Shown: positions 55,394-63,872 of the stretch, piece after piece
Position numbering within the stretch: position 1 is the stretch's first letter
How the letters are laid out: every line of letters starts with the position of its first letter
From: Clostridium sp. BJN0013
GTDB lineage: Bacteria; Bacillota; Clostridia; Clostridiales; Clostridiaceae
Length of the DNA stretch: 64,000 nt
Assembly: GCF_040939125.1 (NCBI RefSeq)
Contig: NZ_CP162495.1
Span: 868,001-932,000, forward strand
Direction of reading: 5' to 3'
Made by a program: the position numbers and the translations under genes
Notes under the pieces: generated by a model
Database searches by the model: none
What the model was told of the DNA's origin: nothing
What the model saw: the letters and a program-made list of their open reading frames with translations, nothing else

Positions 55394-55780
55394 TTATTTT
55401 TTTGAATCATCAAGTAAATATTTGCAAATATCAACGTTGATTTTTTGTCTATGTAGACTCATAAGTAAATATTTTGAATTAATTTCTTTACTGATATTTA
55501 ACTCAATAAATTCTTTAAATTCTTTGAATGATGGCTTTTTATTAGAGATTAACATGTTAAGTTCAGGATGGTCATTCTCTAATTGAGATATTTTACTGCC
55601 TTCTAGTCTATCTTTTAATATTGCCAAACTTTTTAGTATTAATTTCGTTTGATATTCAGTTATATTGTGGTCTATTATAAAGCTAAAAAAGTCAAATTTA
55701 TAATCATCCATACTTGCGATTATCATATGAATAAGTTTTATTTTGTATTCTAATAAATCTATTTTTTTATTTTGTTCCAT
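55394..55780 (-). CDS. DUF1878-like protein
   Basis: About 128 residues, no membrane segment. LLEYKIKLIHMIIASMDDYK with FDFFSFIIDHNITEYQTKL resembles the DUF1878 family of Bacillus and Clostridium, function unknown. ATG 55780 (MEQNKKID) has GGGGAACATTTT upstream and is preferred to the in-frame ATG 55816. Predicted all-helical. Confidence 0.65.
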   Translation of the reverse strand: MEQNKKIDLLEYKIKLIHMIIASMDDYKFDFFSFIIDHNITEYQTKLILKSLAILKDRLEGSKISQLENDHPELNMLISNKKPSFKEFKEFIELNISKEINSKYLLMSLHRQKINVDICKYLLDDSKK

Positions 55781-55816
55781 AAAATGTTCCCCTTTGTCAA
55801 GACAAATTTTTAGCAT

Positions 55817-56144
55817 ATTTATATAGTTAGATTAACAAGCAGAGTAGCTTGTACAGAAATCAGAAGTTCCCTATGGTGGAAATCCGTCGTGAAAATGCAT
55901 TTGCTGAGGCTAAAATCGGATAAAAAATATTATAGAGAACCTAACTAAAAATCAAGCTTTTTTTGTCTGAATTCTTAGGTCCATTATATACGAAAAACGT
56001 ATATTCTACAATTTTAAAAATATTAAAAAGTAAGATTTTCCACTGAAATCAAGTTAATATATGGTTATTTATTATATAAATACCATATATGTATTAAGCT
56101 CCTCTTAACATATACGATAAAGTAATGAGGTGTGTAGTCATATT
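55817..56144. other. Intergenic, nothing recognised
   Basis: About 330 bp of A/T-rich DNA between divergent units. I see no gene, riboswitch or clear terminator; a long T-run after AATCAAGC at about 55948 is not preceded by a convincing stem. Confidence 0.4.
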
Positions 56145-56541
56145 AGTTAAAATAGGAACAACGAAAATCCCTCTCAAATGGATTAATACATCTATGTATA
56201 TGTATGTTGCCGATGTCCCCGTTACTAGTAATAAAATTTTAAAAAGTCCCTGAGTATTTCAACTTGAGGGAAAAGTATCTATTAGTTCTGGATGGTTTGA
56301 AATTAAAAGTGGCTCACAATCCAATAAATTCTATCTATTGGATAATGGGCTTATATATCCAGAATATCAAGTAGAATCTGAAAGGCGTGGATTTAATCAG
56401 TCTAATTGGTTTTGAATATGGTTATACAAAAGATTCAGTATTTATAGTTGAGAGAAAAGAATATAAATTGGATGAAAATGGTCATTTAAATATTCCAAAG
56501 GGGGTAGGATGCCTTATGGATAATATGAAAATTATAAAATA
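56145..56541 (+). pseudogene. Decayed gene for an uncharacterised protein
   Basis: Pieces in different frames appear to form one small protein: VKIGTTKIPLKWINTSMYMY, VADVPVTSNKIL, then GKVSISSGWFEIKSGSQSNK with FYLLDNGLIYPEYQVES, and finally FEYGYTKDSVFIVERKEYKL with DENGHLNIPKGV. At least two frameshifts separate them. No family recognised. Confidence 0.5.
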
Positions 56542-56670
56542 ATTATTTTATAATTTAATTTTATAAAATCTAAAATTTATGTTTAAGCTGTAAAAATAAT
56601 TATATGTATTTTCTTTCTTTAGACAAATAATTTTTAAATGTTATGATTTATAAAATTAGGAGATGTTTAT

Positions 56671-57246
56671 GTGATAAATTTAAATAATATTAATCTAAAT
56701 GAATATAATTTTGATAAATATAAGTCTAATAATAAAATTAATAAAGAGGACAATTTAAATTCTAGGTTTCAAGAATCAGCAGTTTATAATTCTAAGAATG
56801 ATTCTACTGGCGATAAACATATACTTGATGAAATAAATAGTGAAACAGACTCAGTAGAAAAACAAGAAGACTTAATTTTATATTATGATTTAAAAAAAGC
56901 TGGTGTAGAATTTAAAAATATTTCATGGGAACAAGAAAAAAGTTGGCTAGTAACTTTTCCACCAACAACAGCTCCTGGATATATAAGACAAGCTTTTAGG
57001 GAAGCTCTTTTAAATATACCTGAAAGTGAAAGAGGAAATATTTGTTTTGGGCTATCATGTGAGTATGATATGTATAAATCAAAAAATCAAATAGAAGATT
57101 CTAATAGTATTTCTTATTATAATAATCTAATTAGTTGTATGTTACAAAATAATGAAAAAAATAGATCTATATTGGGTGGAGATATTTATAGATATACAAA
57201 AAATTTGTTAGATAATTTTTCGTTTGATTTGCAAAAAATTAAATAA
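56671..57246 (+). CDS. Hypothetical protein with conserved PPTTAPGxxRxAFxEA-type segment
   Basis: 191 residues. The GTG start has TAGGAGATGTTTAT upstream. The first 70 residues are Asn/Asp/Lys-rich and likely disordered. The C-terminal part has ISWEQEKSWLVTFPPTTAPG and YIRQAFREALLNIPESERGN, which reads like a folded helical domain. No family assigned. A hairpin terminator follows immediately (57248-57282), so the gene is a single unit. The codon use is very A/T-rich. Confidence 0.6.
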   Translation: MINLNNINLNEYNFDKYKSNNKINKEDNLNSRFQESAVYNSKNDSTGDKHILDEINSETDSVEKQEDLILYYDLKKAGVEFKNISWEQEKSWLVTFPPTTAPGYIRQAFREALLNIPESERGNICFGLSCEYDMYKSKNQIEDSNSISYYNNLISCMLQNNEKNRSILGGDIYRYTKNLLDNFSFDLQKIK

Positions 57247-57247
57247 T

Positions 57248-57282
57248 ATCAGTTCCACAGAATGCTATTGTGTGAAACTGAT
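57248..57282 (+). terminator. Hairpin terminator
   Basis: ATCAGTTCCACAGAAT pairs with ATTGTGTGAAACTGAT around GCT. The core TTCCACAGAATG ... TTGTGTG also forms the hairpin at 60422-60449, so the two are related. Confidence 0.7.
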
Positions 57283-57360
57283 AAAATTGGATTATAGAAA
57301 TATCATTAACTATATTTATATCCATAATTCTGATTTATACATTAAAATAATATAAATAAT

Positions 57361-57540
57361 GGGGTCTCGAGCACAATTCAGGGTATAGCCACATAGCCAT
57401 CAAGCTAAGAGAATTGTATAAGATAAACAACCCTTTAGTTACGTATTATTTTTTATGATAATGTGGGGTAATCCTAGGGTAGCTACGATAAATCGCAAAC
57501 TTAATTTCTTAAAATGTAAATGAGTTTGCGGTTTAATTAT
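57361..57540 (+). ncRNA. Candidate structured non-coding RNA with pseudoknot and terminator
   Basis: ACAATTC (57373-57379) pairs with GAATTGT (57411-57417); AGGGT (57380-57384) in that loop can pair with ACCCT (57430-57434) outside it, a pseudoknot. A later CCTAGGGTAGCTAC segment follows, then a terminator-like stem AATCGCAAACT (57491-57501) with AGTTTGCGGTT (57523-57533) and TTAATTATTTTT. No ORF. I could not match it to a known riboswitch class. Confidence 0.4.
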
Positions 57541-57663
57541 TTTTCTATATTTAGTATAATCTTGGTATGGATGGTTATGTATTAATTCGGAATAGTAAAT
57601 AGATGCGATGTAAGAATCATTTGTATTCTGCGAATTAAATCTATCGTTTTTAAGAGGTAAATT

Positions 57664-58269
57664 ATGTAAGAAGAAGAAAAAATATTTGCAGGTAGGTTAT
57701 TTGATGCTCGTACAAAAGAACTTCGAGATATTAAGCACAAGGCACATGTTCTTTGCCAAAAATTTAATGCACTTGATGAATATGATGAAAATCGTTTATT
57801 GATAATCAAGGAGTTTATTGGTAATATAGGGGATAGATACTATTTTCAAGGCCCAATACAGTTTAATTACGGGTGTCATACTTTTATTGGTGAAAATTTC
57901 TTTGCTAATTTTAATCTTATGGTTATGGATGATGCAAGAATTTATATAGGTAATAATGTTATGTTTGGTGCAAACGTATCTTTAATGGCTACCAATCACC
58001 CACTGATCGCAGAGGAAAGAACGACTATGAAATATCCAGATGGTCATATTTCAATGTCTGAATATGCCGAAGAGATTCATATAGGAAATAATGTTTGGAT
58101 TGCAGCAAATGTTGTAATTATCGGTGGTGTTCATATTGGCGATAATGCTGTTATTGGAGCAGGCAGTGTAGTAACAGAGGATATTCCTGCTAGCTATCTT
58201 GCGTATGGCGTTCCTTGCAAACCTGTGCGAATGATTACTGAAAAAGATTCAAAATTAGACTTACTGTAA
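57664..58269 (+). pseudogene. maa: Maltose/galactoside O-acetyltransferase with a stop at codon 2
   Basis: ATG 57664, after AAGAGGTAAATT, is followed directly by TAA, then the frame stays open for 200 codons. It reads EEEKIFAGRLFDARTKELRD (Mac domain), YHFQ-like YYFQGPIQFNYGCH, and the hexapeptide domain ATNHPLIAEERTTMKYPDGH, GNNVWIAANVVIIGG and GAGSVVTEDIPASYLAYGVP, the full Maa/LacA signature. A TTG at 57799 could start a shorter 156-residue product lacking the Mac domain. The body of the gene is otherwise intact, so the stop is probably recent. Confidence 0.8.
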
Positions 58270-58342
58270 TTATTAAAGCAAGATTATGGTTATAATCTTT
58301 ATACATAACATGTGTCATAATGTTCAAATTAGACGAACTAAT

Positions 58343-58370
58343 AAAAAAGGCAGCTATGCCTTTTTTATTT
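58343..58370 (+). terminator. Hairpin terminator after the acetyltransferase
   Basis: AAAAAAGGCA and TGCCTTTTTT form a 10-bp stem with loop GCTA, followed by ATTT. Confidence 0.85.
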
Positions 58371-58385
58371 CTACTTGTCTATATG

Positions 58386-59062
58386 AAAACCACCTGCTAT
58401 GCAGGTGTGTTCAGAATAGCTTAAGCGGTGAACAAAAAACCTCACTTTGATAAAATAGAAGAGGTCTCGTCAACCAAATCTATAATCAAAGGAGGTTTGC
58501 CCTAAATGGACAGTAATAGTTTATCACATACTAAATGGAGATGTAAATATCATGTAGTATTTTCACCCAAATATAGAAGAAAAGAAATATATGGAGAAAA
58601 AAGAAAAGAGATAGGAAAAATATTAAGGAAACTTTGTGAATAGAAAGGTGTAGAAATAATAGAGGCGAATGCATGTGAAGATCATATACATATGCTTTTA
58701 TCGATACCACCAAAGACAAGTGTTTCAAGTTTTATGGGATTCTTGAAGGGAAAAAGTAGTCTAATGATATTTGAGAGATTTTCAAATTTAAAATATAAAT
58801 ATGGAAATAGGCACTTTTGGTGCAGAGGATTCTATGTAGACACAGTTGGAAAAAATAAAAAAGCAATAGAAGAATATATAAGAAATCAACAGAAAGAAGA
58901 TATGATCGCCGACCAAGTAAGTATGAAGGAATACATGGACCCTTTTAAGGGTAGCAAGTAACATAAATTGCGGCTGGCGAGATCTTTAAGATGCCTTGAG
59001 GCATAATGCTGGTAATGTGCCCTTATAGGGCTTAGGAAAAACCACCAGCTAAGCTGGTGGAT
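58386..59062 (+). mobile_element. IS200/IS605-family element (tnpA only)
   Basis: The left-end hairpin CCACCTGC-TAT-GCAGGTG (58391-58407) and right-end hairpin CCACCAGCT-A-AGCTGGTGG (59042-59060) frame one tnpA gene. Hairpin ends with no inverted repeats or target duplication fit the IS200 group. There is no tnpB. Exact ends are not fixed. Confidence 0.8.
58506..58961 (+). pseudogene. tnpA: IS200-type Y1 transposase with an in-frame TAG
   Basis: 151 codons. Reads SLSHTKWRCKYHVVFSPKYR, then KILRKLCE-stop-KGVEIIEAN (TAG at 58641-58643, residue 46), then the HUH motif DHIHMLLSIP and YGNRHFWCRGFYVDTVG. The catalytic Tyr is in EEYIRNQQ. Apart from the stop it is full length. A short product could start at 58692 but would lack the HUH motif's N-terminal strand. 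Confidence 0.88.
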
Positions 59063-59410
59063 ATTTATTTGCCCTGGTTACAGAGCTGCTGGTATTACCC
59101 CATATTAGACAGAAAATGTATAATGTCTAGTTAATATACTCACTAAAAAATAAAACTAGAGCATTTTTAACTCTAGCTAATAAACGGAATATGGTATTAT
59201 CATTACTGAATGAGATACTTCTTTGTATTACACAAAAGTATAATTGTGTGGAATTGATGACATTACCTTTGTATTGAAATGTTCCTTTTTCCTTTAATAG
59301 TAGTAGATACTCGTTCAAAATATTCTTCTGATGCTTTTATACCTGTCTTAGAAGTAAAATTCAAGTTTCTTTTTGATGTAGTAAGATCATAATTCCTATT
59401 TATTTCCCCA
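59063..59410. other. Intergenic, decayed sequence
   Basis: No intact gene. A minus-strand frame (59127-59318, MNEYLLLLKEKGTFQYK...) and an overlapping trace EINRNYDLTTSKRNLNFTSK might be old coding sequence, possibly of a mobilisation protein, but I cannot support a call. CTAGAG/CTCTAG arms at about 59157-59178 form a weak hairpin. Confidence 0.3.
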
Positions 59411-59555
59411 TAATATCTGCAATTCGTAATTTAAACTAATGTAGAAAATTTTCTAGCGGAAGAATGCGGCTTCAAGGCATTTTCAAGTATAATATTTATG
59501 CAAAAACATATGAATATTTAGTGCATGCAGTGTATATTACGAATTGCAGATTATA
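59411..59555. repeat. MITE-like element with 16-bp perfect terminal inverted repeats
   Basis: ATCTGCAATTCGTAAT (59415-59430) and ATTACGAATTGCAGAT (59536-59551) are perfect inverted repeats around 105 bp without an ORF. With a 2-bp mismatch the arms extend to 20 bp (TA-AT/TA-ATCTG). The size of about 137 bp and empty interior fit a miniature inverted-repeat transposable element. Confidence 0.65.
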
Positions 59556-59709
59556 CACTATATGAAACCTAGCATACTACTTTTGTAGGCCGGTTTACTT
59601 TTTTATATATTATCCATTTTAGTAAAGTTCGCATTTATTTATATGATAATAAAAGAAACATTTATATATATAGAGAAATGTAGAGTTAATTCGATATCAT
59701 CAGTGTTTT

Positions 59710-59746
59710 ATATCCAATTATGATTAGTATCAACATAATTGGATAT
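59710..59746. terminator. Perfect 13-bp hairpin
   Basis: ATATCCAATTATG and CATAATTGGATAT with an 11-nt loop. There is no adjacent intact gene upstream, so it may be left from a lost gene. The rest of 59556-59960 holds only a fragment reading RTKETIEAFGYKITKKVVQG that I cannot assign. Confidence 0.5.
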
Positions 59747-59960
59747 TGAAGTATATTAAATTTTATAATATACTTTGTATATACTTGTTAAGAGTTATTA
59801 AAAACCATATTAGTAAGAACTAAAGAAACTATAGAAGCCTTTGGTTATAAGATAACTAAAAAAGTTGTACAAGGATCAAAAATTACTCAGAAGATGTTTT
59901 GTATTCTAAGGTTTATGGTCATTTAAATAAGAGGATATATTTAATGAGGAGGATAATATT

Positions 59961-60203
59961 ATGGCAAATATTCTTTCTGTTGCAGGTTCAAATTCAAAGT
60001 ATAAGTTACCTAATGCTAAACCTGCTGGATTCTGGGCTGGTTTATGGCATGGACTAATATCACCTATTACATTTATAATTAGTATATTTAATCCTAAGGT
60101 AAGAATCTATGAAATAAATAATAGAGGGCGTTTATATGATTTTGGTTTCATTTTAGGGGTTTCGATTTCATTTGGAGGAAGTGCTTCCATGTCAACGAAA
60201 TAG
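59961..60203 (+). CDS. Small conserved membrane-associated protein
   Basis: 80 residues. AKPAGFWAGLWHGLISPITF, IISIFNPKVRIYEINNRG and YDFGFILGVSISFGGSAS form a pattern I associate with a small conserved Firmicute protein of unknown function. One hydrophobic segment at about 25-43. Start ATG follows ATGAGGAGGATAATATT, a strong ribosome site. Intact; stands alone among decayed sequence. Confidence 0.7.
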   Translation: MANILSVAGSNSKYKLPNAKPAGFWAGLWHGLISPITFIISIFNPKVRIYEINNRGRLYDFGFILGVSISFGGSASMSTK

Positions 60204-60584
60204 TTCTTGATACATATTTATTAGTGACACTCCTTTAAAAAATAGTTTAGTGGAAAGTTTAAACTTACTTGATATACTTAAGCCAGAAATTATAGCAATT
60301 TTAATTTTTGAATTTGACCTTATAAGAGAAGTTAGAAGGAATTCTGGAAAATTTGCAAACAAAATTATGATAAGATTGGTAGTGTAGTAAAAACGAATTA
60401 TCGCAAAATTTAATAAGGTTACTTCCACAGAATGGATGTTGTGTGGAACTCACAGCTCAGGTATAAAACCTTGGTATATAAGGGGTTATACCTATTTTTT
60501 ATACTCTAAAATATAAAATCGAAATTTTTAATTACGCATAATGTAATATATATAGATAATAAGTGTAATTAATTGGAGGTAAAA
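60204..60584. other. Decayed coding trace and hairpin
   Basis: A plus-strand frame reads LLDILKPEIIAILIFEFDLI and REVRRNSGKFANKI to a stop near 60388, with no recognised family and no start. The hairpin TTCCACAGAATGGATGTTGT then GTGGAA at 60422-60449 probably ends the preceding unit and is related to 57248-57282. Confidence 0.4.
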
Positions 60585-60734
60585 ATGGAAAGAGTAGAAC
60601 CAATAAGATAGGTTAAAAAAATAAATGATTTAAAGAAGTATTTAATTGGATCAGGAAACATGAGAAATTATGCTTTAATAGTTTTGGAACTTAATTCAGC
60701 ATTAAGAATATCAGATATGCTTTCACTTACCTGG
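60585..60734 (+). pseudogene. Phage-type tyrosine recombinase, N-terminal fragment
   Basis: ATG 60585 after TTGGAGGTAAAA opens MERVEPIR, then TAG at 60609-60611, then VKKINDLKKYLIGSGNMRNY and LNSALRISDMLSLTW, the start of clostridial integrases including the catalytic-Arg region (ALRISDxLSL). The rest of the gene is absent; at 60734 it meets a doc fragment on the other strand. Confidence 0.8.
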
Positions 60735-60950
60735 TCTATGGCTCTTATTTCTTTTGCTCCACCTGTGGCTTTGATGAGTTTGTCATGAAGTTTTAAAATA
60801 TATTCAATTGAAATGTACTTCATTTAGCTAATTCCTCAAATGCTTCCATGTTCTCTTCTAATATTCTATCAGCAATATTATCTAACTTTTCTTCTTCTGA
60901 TATAGCATTTTTACTGAATTCTTCAAAATCAAAAATAACATATTTTCAAT
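60735..60950 (-). pseudogene. Antitoxin tail and Doc-type toxin head
   Basis: On the minus strand the first frame reads NAISEEEKLDNIADRILEEN and MEAFEELAK, an antitoxin C-terminus ending TGA at 60820-60822. It overlaps ATG 60823, which opens MKYISIEYILKLHDKLIKAT and GGAKEIRAID, the N-terminus of death-on-curing (Fic/Doc) toxins. The toxin is cut after about 28 residues at the junction with the integrase fragment. Confidence 0.7.
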
Positions 60951-60959
60951 GATTTTTCT

Positions 60960-61124
60960 ATGGAAAGCTGTTTTCGGGATATAAAACAGTATGATGAAAT
61001 AATAAGCATGAATTATTGTTTAAAAGGCAAGTATGAATGTGAATTTAGAGACGACTCCCTTATTTATATTGGAGAAAGTGATTTGGCTGTAAATTCTTTT
61101 AAAAACAATGTATTGAAATATTAG
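60960..61124 (+). pseudogene. Fragment of an AraC-family regulator (N-terminal cupin part)
   Basis: 54 codons: YDEIISMNYCLKGKYECEFR and DDSLIYIGESDLAVNSF resemble the ligand-binding N-terminal part of AraC-type regulators that begin with a CLxGRYECEF segment. No DNA-binding domain follows. No ribosome site seen. Confidence 0.5.
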
Positions 61125-61195
61125 TGAAAAAATTAATAAAAGTTTGATATAATAAAATTAATAAATCAATTAAAGTATAAGGGCGTGAATAACTT

Positions 61196-61686
61196 TTGAC
61201 AAAGAAACATGATTTTGATGCAGCCTGGAAAACAATATTGGAAGCTTTCGAAGTAGAAATAGTAGAATTACTTTTTCCGGAGCTTTTTTATGAAATAGCA
61301 TGGGAACTTGGAACGGAGTCTTTAGATAAAGAATTAAGTGAAATACAAAAAGAGATAATTTTTTGGAATATTTATTTTTAATTGAAGACTCAGAGTTGGA
61401 AGGTAAATATGAGGAATTTAAAAAATCACAGGGAGGTGTATTTAGCATGTCTGTTGATGAAATAAGGAAAATACACTACACACAAAAAGGCAGAGAGGAA
61501 GGAAGAGAAGAAGCTAGGTTAAGGGATGTAGAAAGGGTTTTAAAACTGATTAATAAAAAGTTTAATTATTCAGATAGAACTTTTAATGAGAGGATAAAAA
61601 AAGCAAGTAGTAATGAACTAAATTTAATTATTGAAAATATTTTAGATATAGAAAAATTAGAAGATATAGATGGATATTTATCATGA
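61196..61686 (+). pseudogene. Rpn/DUF-type putative transposase, internally deleted
   Basis: TTG 61196 opens TKKHDFDAAWKTILEAFEVE and IVELLFPELFYEIAWELG, the N-terminus of Rpn/DUF4351-like proteins. A frameshift at about 61360 leads to LFLIEDSELEGKYEEFKKSQ and on to GREEGREEARLRDVERVL with ENILDIEKLEDIDGYLS. About 150 residues, including most of the nuclease core, are missing. The C-terminus is nearly identical to the fragment at 21494-21701. Confidence 0.75.
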
Positions 61687-61689
61687 TTA

Positions 61690-61760
61690 GGGCAGCGGCT
61701 CTCCTTGGGACAGTAGCCAAGTTCGGGCAGATCCTTCACAAAGAAATGTAGAAAAATTGA
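61690..61760. repeat. Dispersed repeat fragment
   Basis: GTAGCCAAGTTCGGGCAGAT then CCTTCACAAAGAAATG matches GTAGCAGGTTCGGGCAGGCC plus CTTTACAAAAGGATG at 9122-9156 and AAGTTCAGGGCAAGCTCTTT plus ACAAAGGGG at 19648. It is the only copy seen outside 9-21 kb. Confidence 0.6.
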
Positions 61761-61769
61761 AAAATTCGT

Positions 61770-61968
61770 GGCTCATACCGGATTTAGTAAATGTTACAGC
61801 TGCAGTTGTCATTTTAATTGCAGCCATGAATTTATTGAAAATTTACCTAAGGGATATGAACTCTTATTGGAGAAGGGGAGTTTATTTGTCCGACGGCGAG
61901 GAGCAGTGGGTATCTGTTGCAATGGCAATTTTAAAAAATTCTCCTATACTTGTTTTGGATGAGGTATC
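61770..61968 (+). pseudogene. Fragment of an ABC exporter ATPase domain
   Basis: HEFIENLPKGYELLLEKGSL in one frame and LSDGEEQWVSVAMAILKNSP with ILVLDEVS in another match the Q-loop/signature/Walker B part of MsbA-type exporters (normally CHEFIxxLPxGYxT ... LSGGExQRxSIARAxLK). Frameshifts and altered signature residues show decay. It is cut at the PH-domain gene end. Confidence 0.7.
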
Positions 61969-61969
61969 G

Positions 61970-63373
61970 TTACTTAAATGGTTCTCCTGCAATATTGTTT
62001 TTCAAATTTTTTACCTTCAGAGTTTTACCAAAAGTGGAACTTTGTAAAATAACACTGTAGTTACAAATTCCTTTATTGTGTTGAAAATAACTGTAGGACA
62101 GGGTCATTGATTGTACCGCCTTTATTTTTAACAGAGATTGGGTTTTATTAAAGCTATTGCAGCACATATAGACCATATTTTTATCCATGCCAAAAGCAGT
62201 GTTTTTAAACTCTAAATGTCCCATGACAAATAAGAATAATAAGATTATTAAACTGGGTAATACAAATACAGGTTTTATAAAAAAGCAGATAATTGCTATA
62301 ACAGCCCAGAGTATAAATTTTTTATATAAAAATCTAAAGTAAGTATGTTTCTGGGGCTTGTTCACTTCTCCGCTATATTCAAATTCTCCAAGTATATTTT
62401 TAAAAATATCTTTTTTTAACGAATCACTACATATTGGATAGAGTATAGCTTTTTCACCTTTTTCATCTCCATAGCCTATATTTTCAATTTCCAAGGTGAA
62501 AAATTTAAAATGCTGCATCAAAATACTTTGTTTTATGTGTATGCCTTTTACTTTTGTTTTGTCAAAGGAGTAATTTTTTTTATTTGCAATGCCATAATTT
62601 ACATAAATATTTTTCTCGTCAGCCCACAGTTTAAAATTATAATACTTAAAGACATTATATATAATAGATAAAAAAATACTTATAAATATTAAAACAAACA
62701 GTAAAAATATTATTATTGTTATACTGTGATAGAGATCATTTTTTTCCAGTTGATTAATATATTTTGAAGTATTTATATTGATAAAGGACTTTAAATAATC
62801 CTCAAAAAATTGTTCTGCAACAAATAACAGTCCAATTCCTTTAAAGAGTGAATTTGAAATAAGTGAATATATAAATAAATGCTTTGTATCTATAATATAA
62901 TGATAATTATCCTGTGTTTTTTGAGAATCATACTCCTGATTTTTTAGCAGAATATTTCTTAGGCTTTCTGCCCTATTTTTATTTAAAGTAAATTTTAGTT
63001 CGCTTCCACTGGTAGAGGTATCTCCTGTATCAATTTTAATAGTGGCTACCTTGAAAAGTCTTTCTAAAAGCTTCTGGGAAATATCTATTGTATTAATTCT
63101 ATCTAAGGGGATTTCAATTTTTTTTATACTAAAAACCCCTTCTTCATGATATATTGAGTTCACTTTTACTATAAAAAAATTTCTTCTCCATGCTGCCAGT
63201 TCACATAAAAGTATAAGTATAATTAAAATGGATAGTATTAAGATGGATTTTATAAGTCCTGTTTTGGTTGCTAAAAACCCTATTAGTATGATTCCAAGGG
63301 GTATAAAATTTTTAATCATATTTATAAAATTATAAAATAGTCTTAAAATATGGTTTCTTTCTATGTTAGACAA
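61970..63373 (-). CDS. PH-domain membrane protein, YdbT-like
   Basis: 467 residues. About six membrane spans in pairs alternate with bacterial PH (bPH2) domains. The first has FSIKKIEIPLDRINTIDISQ and LERLFKVATIKIDTG, the second NYSFDKTKVKGIHIKQSIL, the third MVYMCCNSFNKTQSLLKIKA. This three-domain layout is that of B. subtilis YdbT. It overlaps the upstream YdbS-like gene by 8 bp. Proposed roles are envelope stress or peptide resistance; the mechanism is unknown. The last residues lie at the junction with an ABC fragment, so the C-terminus may be altered. Confidence 0.85.
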   Translation of the reverse strand: MSNIERNHILRLFYNFINMIKNFIPLGIILIGFLATKTGLIKSILILSILIILILLCELAAWRRNFFIVKVNSIYHEEGVFSIKKIEIPLDRINTIDISQKLLERLFKVATIKIDTGDTSTSGSELKFTLNKNRAESLRNILLKNQEYDSQKTQDNYHYIIDTKHLFIYSLISNSLFKGIGLLFVAEQFFEDYLKSFININTSKYINQLEKNDLYHSITIIIFLLFVLIFISIFLSIIYNVFKYYNFKLWADEKNIYVNYGIANKKNYSFDKTKVKGIHIKQSILMQHFKFFTLEIENIGYGDEKGEKAILYPICSDSLKKDIFKNILGEFEYSGEVNKPQKHTYFRFLYKKFILWAVIAIICFFIKPVFVLPSLIILLFLFVMGHLEFKNTAFGMDKNMVYMCCNSFNKTQSLLKIKAVQSMTLSYSYFQHNKGICNYSVILQSSTFGKTLKVKNLKNNIAGEPFK

Positions 63374-63872
63374 CTACATCACCTGCTTCTATAACTTTTT
63401 TGAGATTTTCTGTGATTTTTTCTGCTTTCTCCAAAGGCAGTGCAGGTATTTCATAATGGCCTCCTGCAGTTATTATATTTACAGAAGTTATTTTATAGAT
63501 TCTTTGAATGGGACCTTGTTTTATTTTTAAATTTTGAATTCTTGAGATAGGGATTATTGTCTTTTCTCTTATGATAATACCCTTTATTAATTCAACTTTA
63601 TCTTCAAATATGGCATACCTCCATTGTTCATACTCTAAAAAGGATCCTATAAAAGTATCTGCTATGGAGATGGATATTATAATCAATGCTAATATATAGA
63701 CTATATATTTAACTAAAAGGATATGCCCAAATTTTGGGATAAGAAACAGCTGCATTACTAAAGTATAAATAGCAATAATTATGATGCTTGTTATAGCTTT
63801 TGATATTATCCATGTTTTTATAGCGTTTTTATGAATTCTTTCATAGGTTTTAGGCTCATTTTCTATATTCAT
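63366..63872 (-). CDS. PH-domain membrane protein, YdbS-like
   Basis: About 168 residues. Two membrane spans (IISKAITSIIIIAIYTLVM and ILLVKYIVYILALIIISISI) are followed by one bPH2 domain: WRYAIFEDKVELIKGIIIRE and TIIPISRIQNLKIKQGPIQR, the typical start of the YdbS fold. ATG 63872 has AAGGAGATAAT upstream and is preferred to ATG 63887. It pairs with the YdbT-like gene in a two-gene operon. Confidence 0.87.
   Translation of the reverse strand: MNIENEPKTYERIHKNAIKTWIISKAITSIIIIAIYTLVMQLFLIPKFGHILLVKYIVYILALIIISISIADTFIGSFLEYEQWRYAIFEDKVELIKGIIIREKTIIPISRIQNLKIKQGPIQRIYKITSVNIITAGGHYEIPALPLEKAEKITENLKKVIEAGDVVV

Noticed and set aside
55817-56144. T-run near 55948 as a terminator
   Set aside because: No stable stem precedes it on either strand.
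58386-59062. tnpB or omega RNA in the IS200 element
   Set aside because: Only tnpA lies between the end hairpins; no RuvC-type frame is near.
59127-59318. 63-codon minus-strand ORF as a gene
   Set aside because: No ribosome site or family; an overlapping frame has an equally plausible old coding trace.
60735-60823. doc fragment as a functional short toxin
   Set aside because: It ends after about 28 residues, before the catalytic Fic motif.
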